DNA of 64,000 nt from assembly GCF_964212655.1 (NCBI RefSeq), contig NZ_OZ156465.1, positions 3,968,001-4,032,000 of the forward strand. Reading direction: 5' to 3'. Under the pieces are notes generated by a model. The model had not been told where the DNA came from and did no database searches. It worked only from the letters and a program-made list of their open reading frames with translations. The position numbers were made by a program, and so were the translations under genes. How positions within the stretch are numbered: the first letter of the stretch is position 1; each line of letters begins with the position of its first letter. Source of the stretch: Candidatus Thiodiazotropha sp. LNASS1 (lineage in GTDB: Bacteria > Pseudomonadota > Gammaproteobacteria > Chromatiales > Chromatiaceae). Positions 1 through 8,253 of this stretch are shown piece by piece.

Positions 1-152
1 ACTACAATATCATTGATTTAGCGTTTGTTTGCGGATAATCATATTTTTCCATGATTACTGATGGGATTCGCTCTGGTGAGTAGCCATAAGTTATCGATTA
101 GTAAAATTTAGATATTCAGGCTGGTTAACACTTTTGTGTACAATCCTCCATC

Positions 153-1040
153 ATGTCAAAGCACCCTCTATATCCGATCTGGCGAGTTTCCGGTTATCTG
201 CCGTTGAACTGGCTGCACCGAATCGGCCATCTCCTGGGTCGTTTTTATATCTGGTTGCCGAACCGGGAAAAACGATCAACGGAGGTCAATCTTCGTCTCT
301 GTTTTCCCGAAAAGTCCGATAGGGATCTGGGTCAGCTGCGTGATCGCTCAATCAGACAAATGGGCGCCACACTGATGGAAATGGCTGCAATTTGGTTCAC
401 GCCCACTGAACGTGTATTGGGTATGATCAAACAGGTCAGTGGTTCAGAGCAGCTTGTGAGAGAAGAAGGGCAGGGTTTGATAGTTCTTCTTCCACACCTG
501 GGTAACTGGGAGATTATCGGACTGGAACTGCCGACTCATGAACAGGTGACTTCTCTCTATCGTCCCCCCAGAAACCGTGCCTACGAAACTATAGTCAAGC
601 AGGCCAGGGAGCGCAGCGGGGCGAAACTGGTGCCGACAGATACCTCGGGTGTAAAACAGATTTATCAGACACTGCTGGAGGGTGGCGTTACTTGCATTCT
701 GCCTGATCAACAGCCCAGGTCTGATAAAGGGGCTGTGTTCGCCCCTTTCTTTGGGGTGCCGGCATTGACCATGCTGCTGACCAATCGATTAGTCAGAAAG
801 ACCGGCGCAAAAGTGATTTTTGCCTATGCCGAGCGGCTTTCTGCCGGTGCTGGCTACCACATTCATTATCTGCCGGCGGATGAGAGGATCAGGGAAGCTG
901 ATCCGGTGGTGGCTGCGAGCGCATTGAATCATGGTATCGAATCGATCATCCGTGAATTGCCCTCCCAATACCAGTGGTCCTATAAACGCTTCCAAATACA
1001 ACCGGACGGCAAGCAGTCGCCCTACCGCAAAAGCCGTTGA
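153..1040 (+). CDS. LpxL/HtrB-family lysophospholipid acyltransferase
   Basis: Predicted inner-membrane acyltransferase of the lipid A late-acyltransferase family, which moves a fatty acyl chain from acyl-ACP onto a lipid A precursor or related lipid. The 295 residues contain the family HxxxxE catalytic motif as HLGNWE (His115, Glu120), followed by the conserved PPRN and PDQQP segments. Length is normal for LpxL/LpxM relatives. The start codon has no clear ribosome binding site, but the next in-frame starts would cut into the conserved N-terminus. It stands alone, so which acyl position it serves cannot be told from sequence. The family assignment is firm and the exact substrate is open. Confidence 0.88.
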   Translation: MSKHPLYPIWRVSGYLPLNWLHRIGHLLGRFYIWLPNREKRSTEVNLRLCFPEKSDRDLGQLRDRSIRQMGATLMEMAAIWFTPTERVLGMIKQVSGSEQLVREEGQGLIVLLPHLGNWEIIGLELPTHEQVTSLYRPPRNRAYETIVKQARERSGAKLVPTDTSGVKQIYQTLLEGGVTCILPDQQPRSDKGAVFAPFFGVPALTMLLTNRLVRKTGAKVIFAYAERLSAGAGYHIHYLPADERIREADPVVAASALNHGIESIIRELPSQYQWSYKRFQIQPDGKQSPYRKSR

Positions 1041-1176
1041 GATTCTGCCTGTACCACCGGGTTGATCATTCTGAATGGGAATTAAAGAGCTACCCACTCC
1101 AGCCGATAAGCGAATAAGGGGATTTGACTATATATCTGAATATTGACTCTTGATACAGGGCTAGGATGACTTCGAA

Positions 1177-3057
1177 ATGAAAAAAGGAAAGGCCTGGGTT
1201 TTAATCGCGCTTCTGTGGATGCCGCTCTGGCATGGCCAACTGCAGGCAATGGAAGAGCAGGCGGATGTGCGTATTCTTATCGATGTCTCCGGCAGCATGA
1301 AACTGAATGACCCAAAGAACCTGAGACGTCCCGCGTTACGTCTTCTGGTCGGTCTTTTATCGTCCGAAACCCGGGCGGGTGTCTGGACCTTTGGTCAGTA
1401 TGTCAATATGCAAATCCCTCTGGGACAGGTCGACAAAGCATGGAAAAAACGGGCGCGCAAGAGCTCGGAGTCGATCGGCTCACCAGGTCAGTTCACCAAT
1501 ATCGAGGATGCACTGAAGCGCTCAACTGAAGATTGGAGTGGTGCGCCCGGTCCCTACCGCCGTAGTGTGATACTGCTTACCGACGGAATGGTGGATATCT
1601 CCAGGGACAGGACAAAAAATGCCGCTTCAAAAAGACGCATCCTGGAGCGTATCCTGCCTCGATTGGCCGATCTGAACGCCACGGTTCATACCATTGCACT
1701 GTCAAAGAACGCCGATCACGTGCTGATGAAGAATTTGGCTGCCGAGACGGGGGGCTGGTATGAGCAGGTCGAAACCGCCGAGCAGTTGCAAAAGGTGTTT
1801 CTCAGAATCTTCGAGAAGGTCGGAAAACCGGATGCCGTACCCTTGCAGGATAATAAATTTAAGGTGGATGAGTCGATTACCGAAGCAACCCTGTTGGTAT
1901 TTCACAAGCCTGGAGCACAGGAAACCGAGGTGGTGCCGCCCGACGGCAAGGCGTTCAGGGCCGATAATGCACCCGCGGCAGTCAGTTGGCATCGGGACCA
2001 GGGGTACGACATGCTGACTATCTCCGATCCTCAGGCGGGCGAGTGGAAGATTCGTGCAGAGGTCGATCCCGACAACCGGGTGATGATTGTCACTGACCTG
2101 AAAATGCAGACAACCGAATTACCCAACAGGTTGATACAGGGTACGTCACTACCTGTAATCGTAAATTTCAGTGATCACGGCAAGTTGATTCGAAAACGGG
2201 AATTTCTGGAGGTGGTCAATGTCTCCGGCATGCAGCTGGACGATACCTCAATCTCCGAAGCAAGACCCATGTTGGATAATGGTCAGGAACCGGACAAGCA
2301 TGCCAATGATGGCCTGTTCACACTCTCTTTTGGTGGCGAGTCAGTCAGCAGTGGTGTGGGGGAGTTGGTGCTGAACGCAAGCGGCCCTACCTTCGTTCGA
2401 GAGAAAAGGATGACTTATGAGGTCGTACCGCCAGTCAATCTGGAAGCCTCAACACGGAGTGATGGCCGTGTGCTCGATGTGAGGATTATACCCGATGTGG
2501 AATTGATCGATTCTGCATCGCTTCATATCGATGCCTGGATGGAGAATTCCGAGGGTGAACAATTCCGCCTGCCATTGAATATCTCTCCAGGCGGTCAAGG
2601 GGGGAGTGGCGAGATCGATCTCATGAGCTTCACAGGTCCGCGCCGGATAGCAATCAAGGCAAATGCGACGGCCCTGTCAGGGGAGTCGATCAGCTATTTC
2701 GACACACCGATGGAAGTCGAGGGTATGAAACAACCGGAACCGGTAGTTGTTGCCAAACCGGAATCCCCGCCGCCTGTGCAACCCGAACCTGTATCTGAAC
2801 CGGAACCGGAACCGGAACCGGAACCTGAACCAGAACCTGAACCTGAATCGGAACCGGAACCCGAGCCCGAAGCTGAAGAAGAGGGAGGATGGGGTACCGC
2901 GTTAATCTGGTTTGGCATTATTAATCTGCTACTGATCATCGGCGGTGGTGGCGCGTATTGGTGGATACATAGACGCAACCAGCGCAACATAGTCAGTCTG
3001 GTCGATGATGGGGACGTGACAAAGGTCAGTGATGACAAGGGAGAGGACAATGATTGA
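1177..3057 (+). CDS. membrane-anchored VWA-domain protein (TIGR03503-like)
   Basis: 626 residues. A signal peptide (residues 1-24, ending HGQLQA) is followed by a von Willebrand factor A domain with the metal-binding MIDAS sequence DVSGSM near residues 37-42. A long beta-rich extracytoplasmic region, a Pro-Glu repeat stalk and one C-terminal transmembrane helix (around residues 577-598) with a short cytoplasmic tail come next. The layout matches the gammaproteobacterial TIGR03503 family, whose function is not established. VWA domains usually mediate metal-dependent protein binding. The stop codon overlaps the start of the next gene, so the two are almost certainly co-translated and may act as a pair. 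Confidence 0.8.
   Translation: MKKGKAWVLIALLWMPLWHGQLQAMEEQADVRILIDVSGSMKLNDPKNLRRPALRLLVGLLSSETRAGVWTFGQYVNMQIPLGQVDKAWKKRARKSSESIGSPGQFTNIEDALKRSTEDWSGAPGPYRRSVILLTDGMVDISRDRTKNAASKRRILERILPRLADLNATVHTIALSKNADHVLMKNLAAETGGWYEQVETAEQLQKVFLRIFEKVGKPDAVPLQDNKFKVDESITEATLLVFHKPGAQETEVVPPDGKAFRADNAPAAVSWHRDQGYDMLTISDPQAGEWKIRAEVDPDNRVMIVTDLKMQTTELPNRLIQGTSLPVIVNFSDHGKLIRKREFLEVVNVSGMQLDDTSISEARPMLDNGQEPDKHANDGLFTLSFGGESVSSGVGELVLNASGPTFVREKRMTYEVVPPVNLEASTRSDGRVLDVRIIPDVELIDSASLHIDAWMENSEGEQFRLPLNISPGGQGGSGEIDLMSFTGPRRIAIKANATALSGESISYFDTPMEVEGMKQPEPVVVAKPESPPPVQPEPVSEPEPEPEPEPEPEPEPESEPEPEPEAEEEGGWGTALIWFGIINLLLIIGGGGAYWWIHRRNQRNIVSLVDDGDVTKVSDDKGEDND
2797..2880 (+). repeat. tandem hexanucleotide repeat coding a Pro-Glu stalk
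   Basis: Imperfect repeats of GAACCG/GAACCT encode alternating Pro-Glu residues in the VWA protein, just before its transmembrane helix. Such PE stretches are rigid, extended spacers. Copy number could vary between strains by slippage without shifting the frame, because the unit is six bases. Confidence 0.85.
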
Positions 3058-4147
3058 AGTCAGTTCCCTGGTCGCACTGATTGTCGCTGAAGTACTCATC
3101 GGTTTGGTGGTTTTGAGTGGTATATTGGTCTTATTCACGCTGCTGCGGAAAGGTCGAATACGAAGAGCAGCAGCTCATTTGGCTGAGCGTGTGAAATCCG
3201 ACAAAGCAAAACGCGAACAACGTTTGAAAGTACTATTGCAGGATCGCTATCAGTATAAAGAGACCGAATTGCAACAAACTCTGCACAATATGATGCAGAC
3301 AGAAATGTTGCTCTATCAAAACGTCATAAACGGCTTTCTGAAGGATGATCAGGTGCATCTGCAACAGATCGATGTGGATGTGGAAAACCTTGTTCTTGGT
3401 TATCAGGGGCTCGAGGTGTCTGCACCGGCGACCAATTCTACTCAGGCGTCGGATAGTAATGAAGAGATCACCAAGCTTAAAGAAGAAAACGAGCGATTGT
3501 CTGAAGAACTGCGTGTGACCATGGATACCATGGGTAGAATGTTGAATGAGTACTCAACCATGTTCGCGGGTGGTGCTGATACCGGTCAAGCAGCAGCACC
3601 TCCGTCTACTGAAGAGACGGAAGATAGTGAACATGTTGATGTTGGTGCGGCAGAGGCCATACAGGAGGATGTCGAGCAGGAATCGGTGGAACCTTCGATA
3701 GCCGAATCCATGATGGATGATGCACCAGTGGATGATATGGTCTCAGACATTGCAAGCGGCCCGGATATTCCGGATTTGAGTGCTGAAGAGCTGGAGCACT
3801 CCTCCTATCTTGAAGAGAATGCCGATTCGGAGGGCCAGGTTTCCGAAGCGACCGATGCAACAGAAAACGCCAGTTTGGATGAGGATGCCGTAGAGGCGGA
3901 TGAGGAGGTTTCAGAGATCATCGATGAGGTGATGGAGATCGCCGATGAGATGATTGAAGACTCGATGCAAACGGATACACAGAGTGAAACCGGTGAATCC
4001 ATGGTCGATGATCTGGAGAAGATTGATATAGAAATCCCCGGCGCAGAAGAGACTATGCCCGATATAAACGAAACGGAAGCGGGATCATTGGAAGATGAGT
4101 GGGCCAAGTTGTTGGAAGAGGATGCTGCAAATAAAAAAAAGGAATAG
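3050..4147 (+). CDS. membrane-anchored acidic coiled-coil protein
   Basis: 365 residues starting at the ATG at 3050, which has a GGGAGAGG ribosome binding site in front and overlaps the stop of the VWA gene; a GTG at 3029 is a weaker alternative. An N-terminal transmembrane helix (about residues 7-31) is followed by a basic patch, a region likely to form coiled coil (including the stretch KLKEENERLSEEL) and a long, very acidic C-terminal tail rich in Glu, Asp, Ser and Ala. I do not recognise a catalytic domain. The tight coupling to the VWA gene suggests a shared envelope complex. A terminator follows. Confidence 0.75.
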   Translation: MIEVSSLVALIVAEVLIGLVVLSGILVLFTLLRKGRIRRAAAHLAERVKSDKAKREQRLKVLLQDRYQYKETELQQTLHNMMQTEMLLYQNVINGFLKDDQVHLQQIDVDVENLVLGYQGLEVSAPATNSTQASDSNEEITKLKEENERLSEELRVTMDTMGRMLNEYSTMFAGGADTGQAAAPPSTEETEDSEHVDVGAAEAIQEDVEQESVEPSIAESMMDDAPVDDMVSDIASGPDIPDLSAEELEHSSYLEENADSEGQVSEATDATENASLDEDAVEADEEVSEIIDEVMEIADEMIEDSMQTDTQSETGESMVDDLEKIDIEIPGAEETMPDINETEAGSLEDEWAKLLEEDAANKKKE

Positions 4148-4183
4148 AAAAAATGTAGGTTGTACCACTATCACAGAAGTAAG

Positions 4184-4213
4184 AAAAAAGGACGCACTGA
4201 GGCGTCCTTTTTT
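4184..4213. terminator. bidirectional rho-independent terminator
   Basis: An A-run, the stem GGACGC, the loop ACTGAG, the stem GCGTCC and then six T. The A-run on one side and T-run on the other allow it to work in both directions, ending the VWA/coiled-coil operon (+) and the soxYZ operon (-). Confidence 0.9.
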
Positions 4214-4275
4214 CTGTTTAGGTTGCCACCACAACGGATGTGGACAACCGCTCAGCGGTTTTTTGCCGATGATAC

Positions 4276-4590
4276 TTATTTTATGGCGCTTGTCAGGCTG
4301 TCGCTGCCGCCTTGGTTATCGCTCCAGGATAGCTCGATTTCGTCGCCCTTGGCACCGCCGGTAAATTTAAACGAAATGTAGGGGTTCTTGGAAACGCCAC
4401 CACTCCATTCGGCGGTCATCACGGTATTGCCCTTATGTTTACAGACAACTTCTTGGATGAAGTGGGCAGGTATCTTTTTACCGGTCTTTTTATCCTTGCG
4501 TACACCTGTCTCCATTGGATGGGTCATCAGGGCTTTTACGGTGGTTACACCGCCTTTCTCTTTGGCGCGGATCTTAATCGATTTAGCCAT
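4276..4590 (-). CDS. soxZ: sulfur-oxidation carrier subunit SoxZ
   Basis: 104-residue partner of SoxY in the periplasmic thiosulfate-oxidizing Sox system; the SoxYZ heterodimer carries the sulfur substrate while SoxAX, SoxB and others act on it. The protein begins MAKSIKIRAKEKGG and contains the typical HPMETG segment and the C-terminal ISFKFTGGAKGDEIELSW immunoglobulin-like strands. It has no signal peptide, as expected, since SoxZ is exported together with SoxY by the Tat route. A GAGGAA ribosome binding site precedes the start. It lies 46 bases downstream of soxY in the same operon. No other sox gene is in the window. Confidence 0.95.
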   Translation of the reverse strand: MAKSIKIRAKEKGGVTTVKALMTHPMETGVRKDKKTGKKIPAHFIQEVVCKHKGNTVMTAEWSGGVSKNPYISFKFTGGAKGDEIELSWSDNQGGSDSLTSAIK

Positions 4591-4636
4591 GTTCTATTCC
4601 TCGTATACTGAGTAGCTGGGATCGACCCGAGAGGGG

Positions 4637-5113
4637 TTAACCGCCACAACCACCGATGGTGACTTTAACTTCTTTTTTGGCGCTGTGGAGTTTGCCTCCG
4701 GCCTTAACCACGCCGACAACATCTCCGGTCTTGCCCATCTTGATGCGGGTGGATACAAAACCGGTAGCGCCTGTACCCATTACGAAGTTCGCAACCAATG
4801 GGACTGGGTTATTCGAAGCGATAATGGAGATCGACTCCACACCTTCCATGCCGGTCTCCACAGTGATGGGAACCACTGCGCCGTTCTCTGCAATGTCAGG
4901 TGCCTTTACGGTAATGTCAGCAGACTCTGCCATGTCAGAGCTACCCAACAGTGCATTCAATGCTGCAGGCATTTCTTTAGCTTCAAATGCTTCTTTGTTC
5001 CAGGCCGCAAGTACCCGCTGAGGTGCCAGTAAACCTGCGGCAGCAGCAACACCTACCGTGCCTGCTGCAAGCGATCTTTTGAGGAAGATCCTGCGTTTGA
5101 TTTCAGTGCTCAT
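4637..5113 (-). CDS. soxY: thiosulfate oxidation carrier protein SoxY
   Basis: 158 residues. The N-terminus has a twin-arginine signal (KRRIFLKRS, Arg7-Arg8) followed by a hydrophobic stretch ending near VLA, so it is exported folded. The extreme C-terminus is the diagnostic flexible GGCGG arm; Cys156 is the residue that carries the sulfane/sulfonate adduct during the Sox cycle. Length is normal. A GGAGAG ribosome binding site lies just before the start. It is first in a two-gene operon with soxZ. A soxYZ pair away from other sox genes is common in sulfur-oxidizing gammaproteobacteria that use a truncated Sox pathway and store sulfur. Confidence 0.96.
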   Translation of the reverse strand: MSTEIKRRIFLKRSLAAGTVGVAAAAGLLAPQRVLAAWNKEAFEAKEMPAALNALLGSSDMAESADITVKAPDIAENGAVVPITVETGMEGVESISIIASNNPVPLVANFVMGTGATGFVSTRIKMGKTGDVVGVVKAGGKLHSAKKEVKVTIGGCGG

Positions 5114-5718
5114 TCATTCTCTCCAGACTGAGAAATTTTAGTGATTAACAGTTTATTTTTTTGAAACTGATTTGGTTGGTCAATTTCATTTCCCGGTTAT
5201 TCTAATCATCGACATGCCATCCACCCATCAACAAATGAGCCGCTGCACCATGACCACCGGGTTGAGTGCACGTTATCTGCCGTCATCATTGCTTGTATGC
5301 GTGTGTCAGACAAAGCCATTGAGAGTTGGCTACCGGATCTATACAACGCCTTGCTGCGCCAGGCAATCACGACGTGCTCAATCCGATGTTTCATGCGACA
5401 TCAAACGCTTTAGAACAATTAAAACAAAAAAAAGTTGCGACAGCCTGCACTCACGCATCCATATTGCAATTCACTGCACGGCAAGACCTATTCAATAGTT
5501 GTTCTGTAGATGCTGGGTTTGCCGATACACATCATACCCTAAACAGGTAGCTCGTAAGAATACCTAAACAAACGACGATATCAAGTAAAAAATGTCTAAT
5601 TATTAGTGATTTGTGGTTTTCAAGGCATGTCATCTGCATACTGGAGTTGGGTTTTATGCGTGGTTGATTGGGGTTTACCTGAATAGATGGCTGGGAATCG
5701 GATGCCGGTAGCACGCAG
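5114..5718. other. non-coding stretch between soxY and the M48 protease gene
   Basis: About 600 bases lie between the start of soxY and the stop of the protease gene. The soxY promoter should lie in the first 100 bases; a TTGACC hexamer on the minus strand (about 5175-5180) is a possible -35 element. The open frames here give low-complexity, Cys/Arg/Ser-rich translations with no recognisable domain, so I call no gene. I see no clear terminator or RNA. Confidence 0.5.
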
Positions 5719-7203
5719 TCATTGTTTTTTGTTATCTGATTCACTCTGCGTCTTTTGTAGGTCACGCAACTTGTTGAGTCGGGACTCGATGCGTGATGTT
5801 AGGTAGAAATCCGATTTATTCGCGCTGTTTAAGGCTATCTCCAGTTGCTGAACAGCTGCCGCCAGCTCGCCATCGGCAACAAACGCCTCAGCCAGTATGC
5901 GATGTGATTCCGCTTGGTTGTCGTCCAGTTCCTCGATTTTACTGAGCAGGCGATAAAGTCTGGGTTCATTGTTACGCAAAGTTATTGATTGTTGGGTGAT
6001 TTCACGCGCTTTACCCAGTTTTTTAGCCGTCGTGAGTGCTTGAATATAAGCAATTGCGAGCGGGTAGTTCTCCGGCATCAGGCTGTAATAGGTATCAAGG
6101 ATCTTGAGTCCTTTTTCATGATTACCGCTTTTACCCGCTATATTTGCGCCAGCCAGGATGTACTCAATCTGGCTCGGGTTCTCTCGCAACAGTTCCTCGA
6201 TAATATTTTCAGCCTTTTGAAATTTCCGATCACTCGAGAGGGCAAGTGCATACCCGTATTCATGGGCCTCCTGATTGAGATGACGTCCCTCCTTGAGACC
6301 AGAGACAAAGTGCTCGACCGCCTTGCCGGGGTCTTTGAACTGTCTGACGCGTAAGGCCTCACGAGTCAGGTGATAGCTTAAATTGCCAGGGAAATGGCGG
6401 TAGCTGTACTTTTCTGCCCGACCCAGCGCATCGGCTACGCGATTGCTGGTTACCGGATGGGTTCGAAGTATTTCGGGTATGCCGGATTCATAGAGTCGGC
6501 TTGCGTGGGTCAGGCGCTCAAAGAAAATTGGCATGGCACGGGGATCGAAATCGGATTTTGCCAGGATCTGGATGCCGACGGTATCCGCCTCCTCTTCATT
6601 ACTGCGGGTAAAGTTTATTTGTTCTTGAATGGCGCCGGCCTGGACACCTGTTGCCATGGCAAGACCGGCATCGGGCGAACCGGCGACGCCGACAAGAATT
6701 GAGGCCAGTAAAAGGGCTGCGGTCTTGCCGCTCATACGGTTGGCGGCATCGAAGGCGCGTAGCAGATGTTTCTGCGTGACATGGGCGATTTCATGGGCGA
6801 TGACAGATGCCAATTCACTCTCACTCTGAGTCGCCAGAATCAAGCCACTGTAGATGCCGATATAGCCACCCGGGCCGGCAAACGCGTTGATTTCAGGTTT
6901 TTCGATTACGAAAAAAGTGAATTTCTGTCCAACTGCCTCACTCTGCTTGAGTAATTTGTCACCCAACTGCTGGATGTACTCAGTTATCAGAGGATCATCC
7001 AGCACTTTTCCCGTTTTGCGCACACTGCGCATGAACTCCCTTCCAAGACGGGCTTCATCACTGGGTGTCAAATATTGATCTGACGGAGACCCGAGTTCCG
7101 GCAACTGGATCGTTTCAGCCTCCTGCGAACGGGCACTGGATATGACAGCCAGGCTGGTGAGGAGGATGAGAATGAATGGTTTTTTCAGCACACTTGTCAT
7201 CAT
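5719..7203 (-). CDS. bepA: periplasmic M48-family metalloprotease with TPR repeats (BepA-like)
   Basis: Predicted periplasmic zinc protease and chaperone that monitors outer-membrane protein assembly. The frame is open to 7290, but a signal peptide begins at the double Met at 7203/7200 (MMTSVLKKP..., cleavage near ARSQ), so that start is chosen, giving 494 residues. The zinc-binding HEIAH motif is at residues 137-141 and the third ligand is in the downstream EEADTVG segment. The C-terminal half consists of tetratricopeptide-like helices. Architecture and length match BepA/YfgC of E. coli. It is transcribed divergently from the heme protein gene. Confidence 0.88.
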   Translation of the reverse strand: MMTSVLKKPFILILLTSLAVISSARSQEAETIQLPELGSPSDQYLTPSDEARLGREFMRSVRKTGKVLDDPLITEYIQQLGDKLLKQSEAVGQKFTFFVIEKPEINAFAGPGGYIGIYSGLILATQSESELASVIAHEIAHVTQKHLLRAFDAANRMSGKTAALLLASILVGVAGSPDAGLAMATGVQAGAIQEQINFTRSNEEEADTVGIQILAKSDFDPRAMPIFFERLTHASRLYESGIPEILRTHPVTSNRVADALGRAEKYSYRHFPGNLSYHLTREALRVRQFKDPGKAVEHFVSGLKEGRHLNQEAHEYGYALALSSDRKFQKAENIIEELLRENPSQIEYILAGANIAGKSGNHEKGLKILDTYYSLMPENYPLAIAYIQALTTAKKLGKAREITQQSITLRNNEPRLYRLLSKIEELDDNQAESHRILAEAFVADGELAAAVQQLEIALNSANKSDFYLTSRIESRLNKLRDLQKTQSESDNKKQ

Positions 7204-7623
7204 GCCATTAACTGATCCCCTGTGAGGACGGTTAGTTCCTAAAATGCCGCCGGCGTGATCCGTAAAGGGGCCATACCGCTTAGTTATCACAAATTGTTGT
7301 TGATCGCCAAGGACATTTTCTGTTGCAGTCTGCTGCTATCGGTTTGTCAGATCCTCAAATGACTTACCCAAGGTGGAATAATCGGCTATGCTCCCAGTCT
7401 ATCCACTAATGGTCTGTAATACCTAATATTGGCGCCACGACGGAAGGGTGTATCCGAGGTGTCGGATTGTGAGTGAAGAATGCTCCTTGCGGGAAAGATA
7501 TTCAATCCATGTTTGACCGATAGCCAGATCCTTGCTGTGACGGGATCATTTTGTTAAATCTTAGCCGCTATTTACAACCGGATACGAACATTCCGGTTTA
7601 ATCGGCGATATGTTGGAGATTCA
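7204..7623. other. divergent intergenic region
   Basis: 420 bases between two divergently transcribed genes, expected to hold both promoters. The only strong structure I see is the dyad at 7576-7598, listed separately. No open frame here looks genuine. Confidence 0.5.
7576..7598. promoter_or_regulatory. perfect dyad AACCGGA-N9-TCCGGTT
   Basis: Two perfect 7-base arms separated by 9 bases, ending 25 bases before the start of the c-type heme protein gene. It could be an operator for a dimeric regulator or an mRNA hairpin just ahead of the ribosome binding site (TTGGAG). No regulator family is assigned. Confidence 0.45.
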
Positions 7624-8193
7624 TTGATGACTAAAAGCGCATTAGCCATTGCGACAGCCCTATTGATTTCAGGCAACGTGCAGGCGGATCAATCCCTGCA
7701 AACCAACATGAAGGAGGGTAAGGGTGTTATTAAGGCCTTTTTCGGCGATCTGAAAGGCGAATTGGAAAAGGGAATGAAACAGAGTGGACCTGTAGATACC
7801 ATTGCCTCCTGTAATATCGTCGCCCCAAGTCTGGCCGAGGGTCACTCTCAAATGAGCGGCTGGGAGGTCGGCAGGACCAGCCTGAAGCTGCGCAATCAGA
7901 AAAATTCACCGGATGCCTGGGAAGAGGCTGTATTGAAGGAGTTCGAGACACGGAAATCCGCCGGTGAGGACCCGATGAAGTTGATCAAAGCTGAGATCGT
8001 AGAAGAGGAGGGGCGTAAGGTTTTTCGAATGATGAAGGCAATCCCCACCGCTGAGGTCTGTACCAAATGTCATGGCGAGACGATTGCTGAACCCGTGGCG
8101 GCCAAACTGGATGAACTCTATCCATCCGACAAGGCGCGGGGTTACAAAGTGGGTGACCTGCGCGGTGCCTTCACCCTGAAGAAGTCAATGTGA
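7624..8193 (+). CDS. periplasmic c-type heme protein, DUF3365 (Tll0287-like) family
   Basis: 189 residues with a signal peptide ending near VQA (residue 21). The single heme-attachment motif CTKCH (Cys146, Cys149, His150) lies in the C-terminal part, and the rest resembles the DUF3365/Tll0287-like sensor fold (conserved SCN...AP near the start, R(N)-rich strand, DLRGAF at the end). These domains are found in heme-based redox or gas sensors and in stand-alone periplasmic proteins. Here there is no transmembrane helix or output domain, so it is probably a soluble heme protein. A GGAG ribosome binding site precedes the start. The precise role is unknown. Confidence 0.8.
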   Translation: MMTKSALAIATALLISGNVQADQSLQTNMKEGKGVIKAFFGDLKGELEKGMKQSGPVDTIASCNIVAPSLAEGHSQMSGWEVGRTSLKLRNQKNSPDAWEEAVLKEFETRKSAGEDPMKLIKAEIVEEEGRKVFRMMKAIPTAEVCTKCHGETIAEPVAAKLDELYPSDKARGYKVGDLRGAFTLKKSM

Positions 8194-8253
8194 CTCAGAC
8201 CCGGGAAAAGGTAGTTGTCCGGGCGGTTATGCTTGACAAGGCACTACACGAGT

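Noticed and set aside
2694-3050. Long minus-strand open frame giving a Ser-Gly repeat protein
   Set aside because: It is the mirror image of the Pro-Glu repeat in the VWA gene. The repeat keeps the opposite frame open, and there is no ribosome binding site or domain.
4656-5032. Plus-strand open frames over soxY
   Set aside because: They are antisense to a firmly identified soxY, with no recognisable domain.
5172-5498. Plus-strand 108-residue frame upstream of soxY
   Set aside because: Composition is Cys/Arg/Ser-rich and unlike a folded protein. There is no ribosome binding site, and it overlaps where the soxY promoter should lie.
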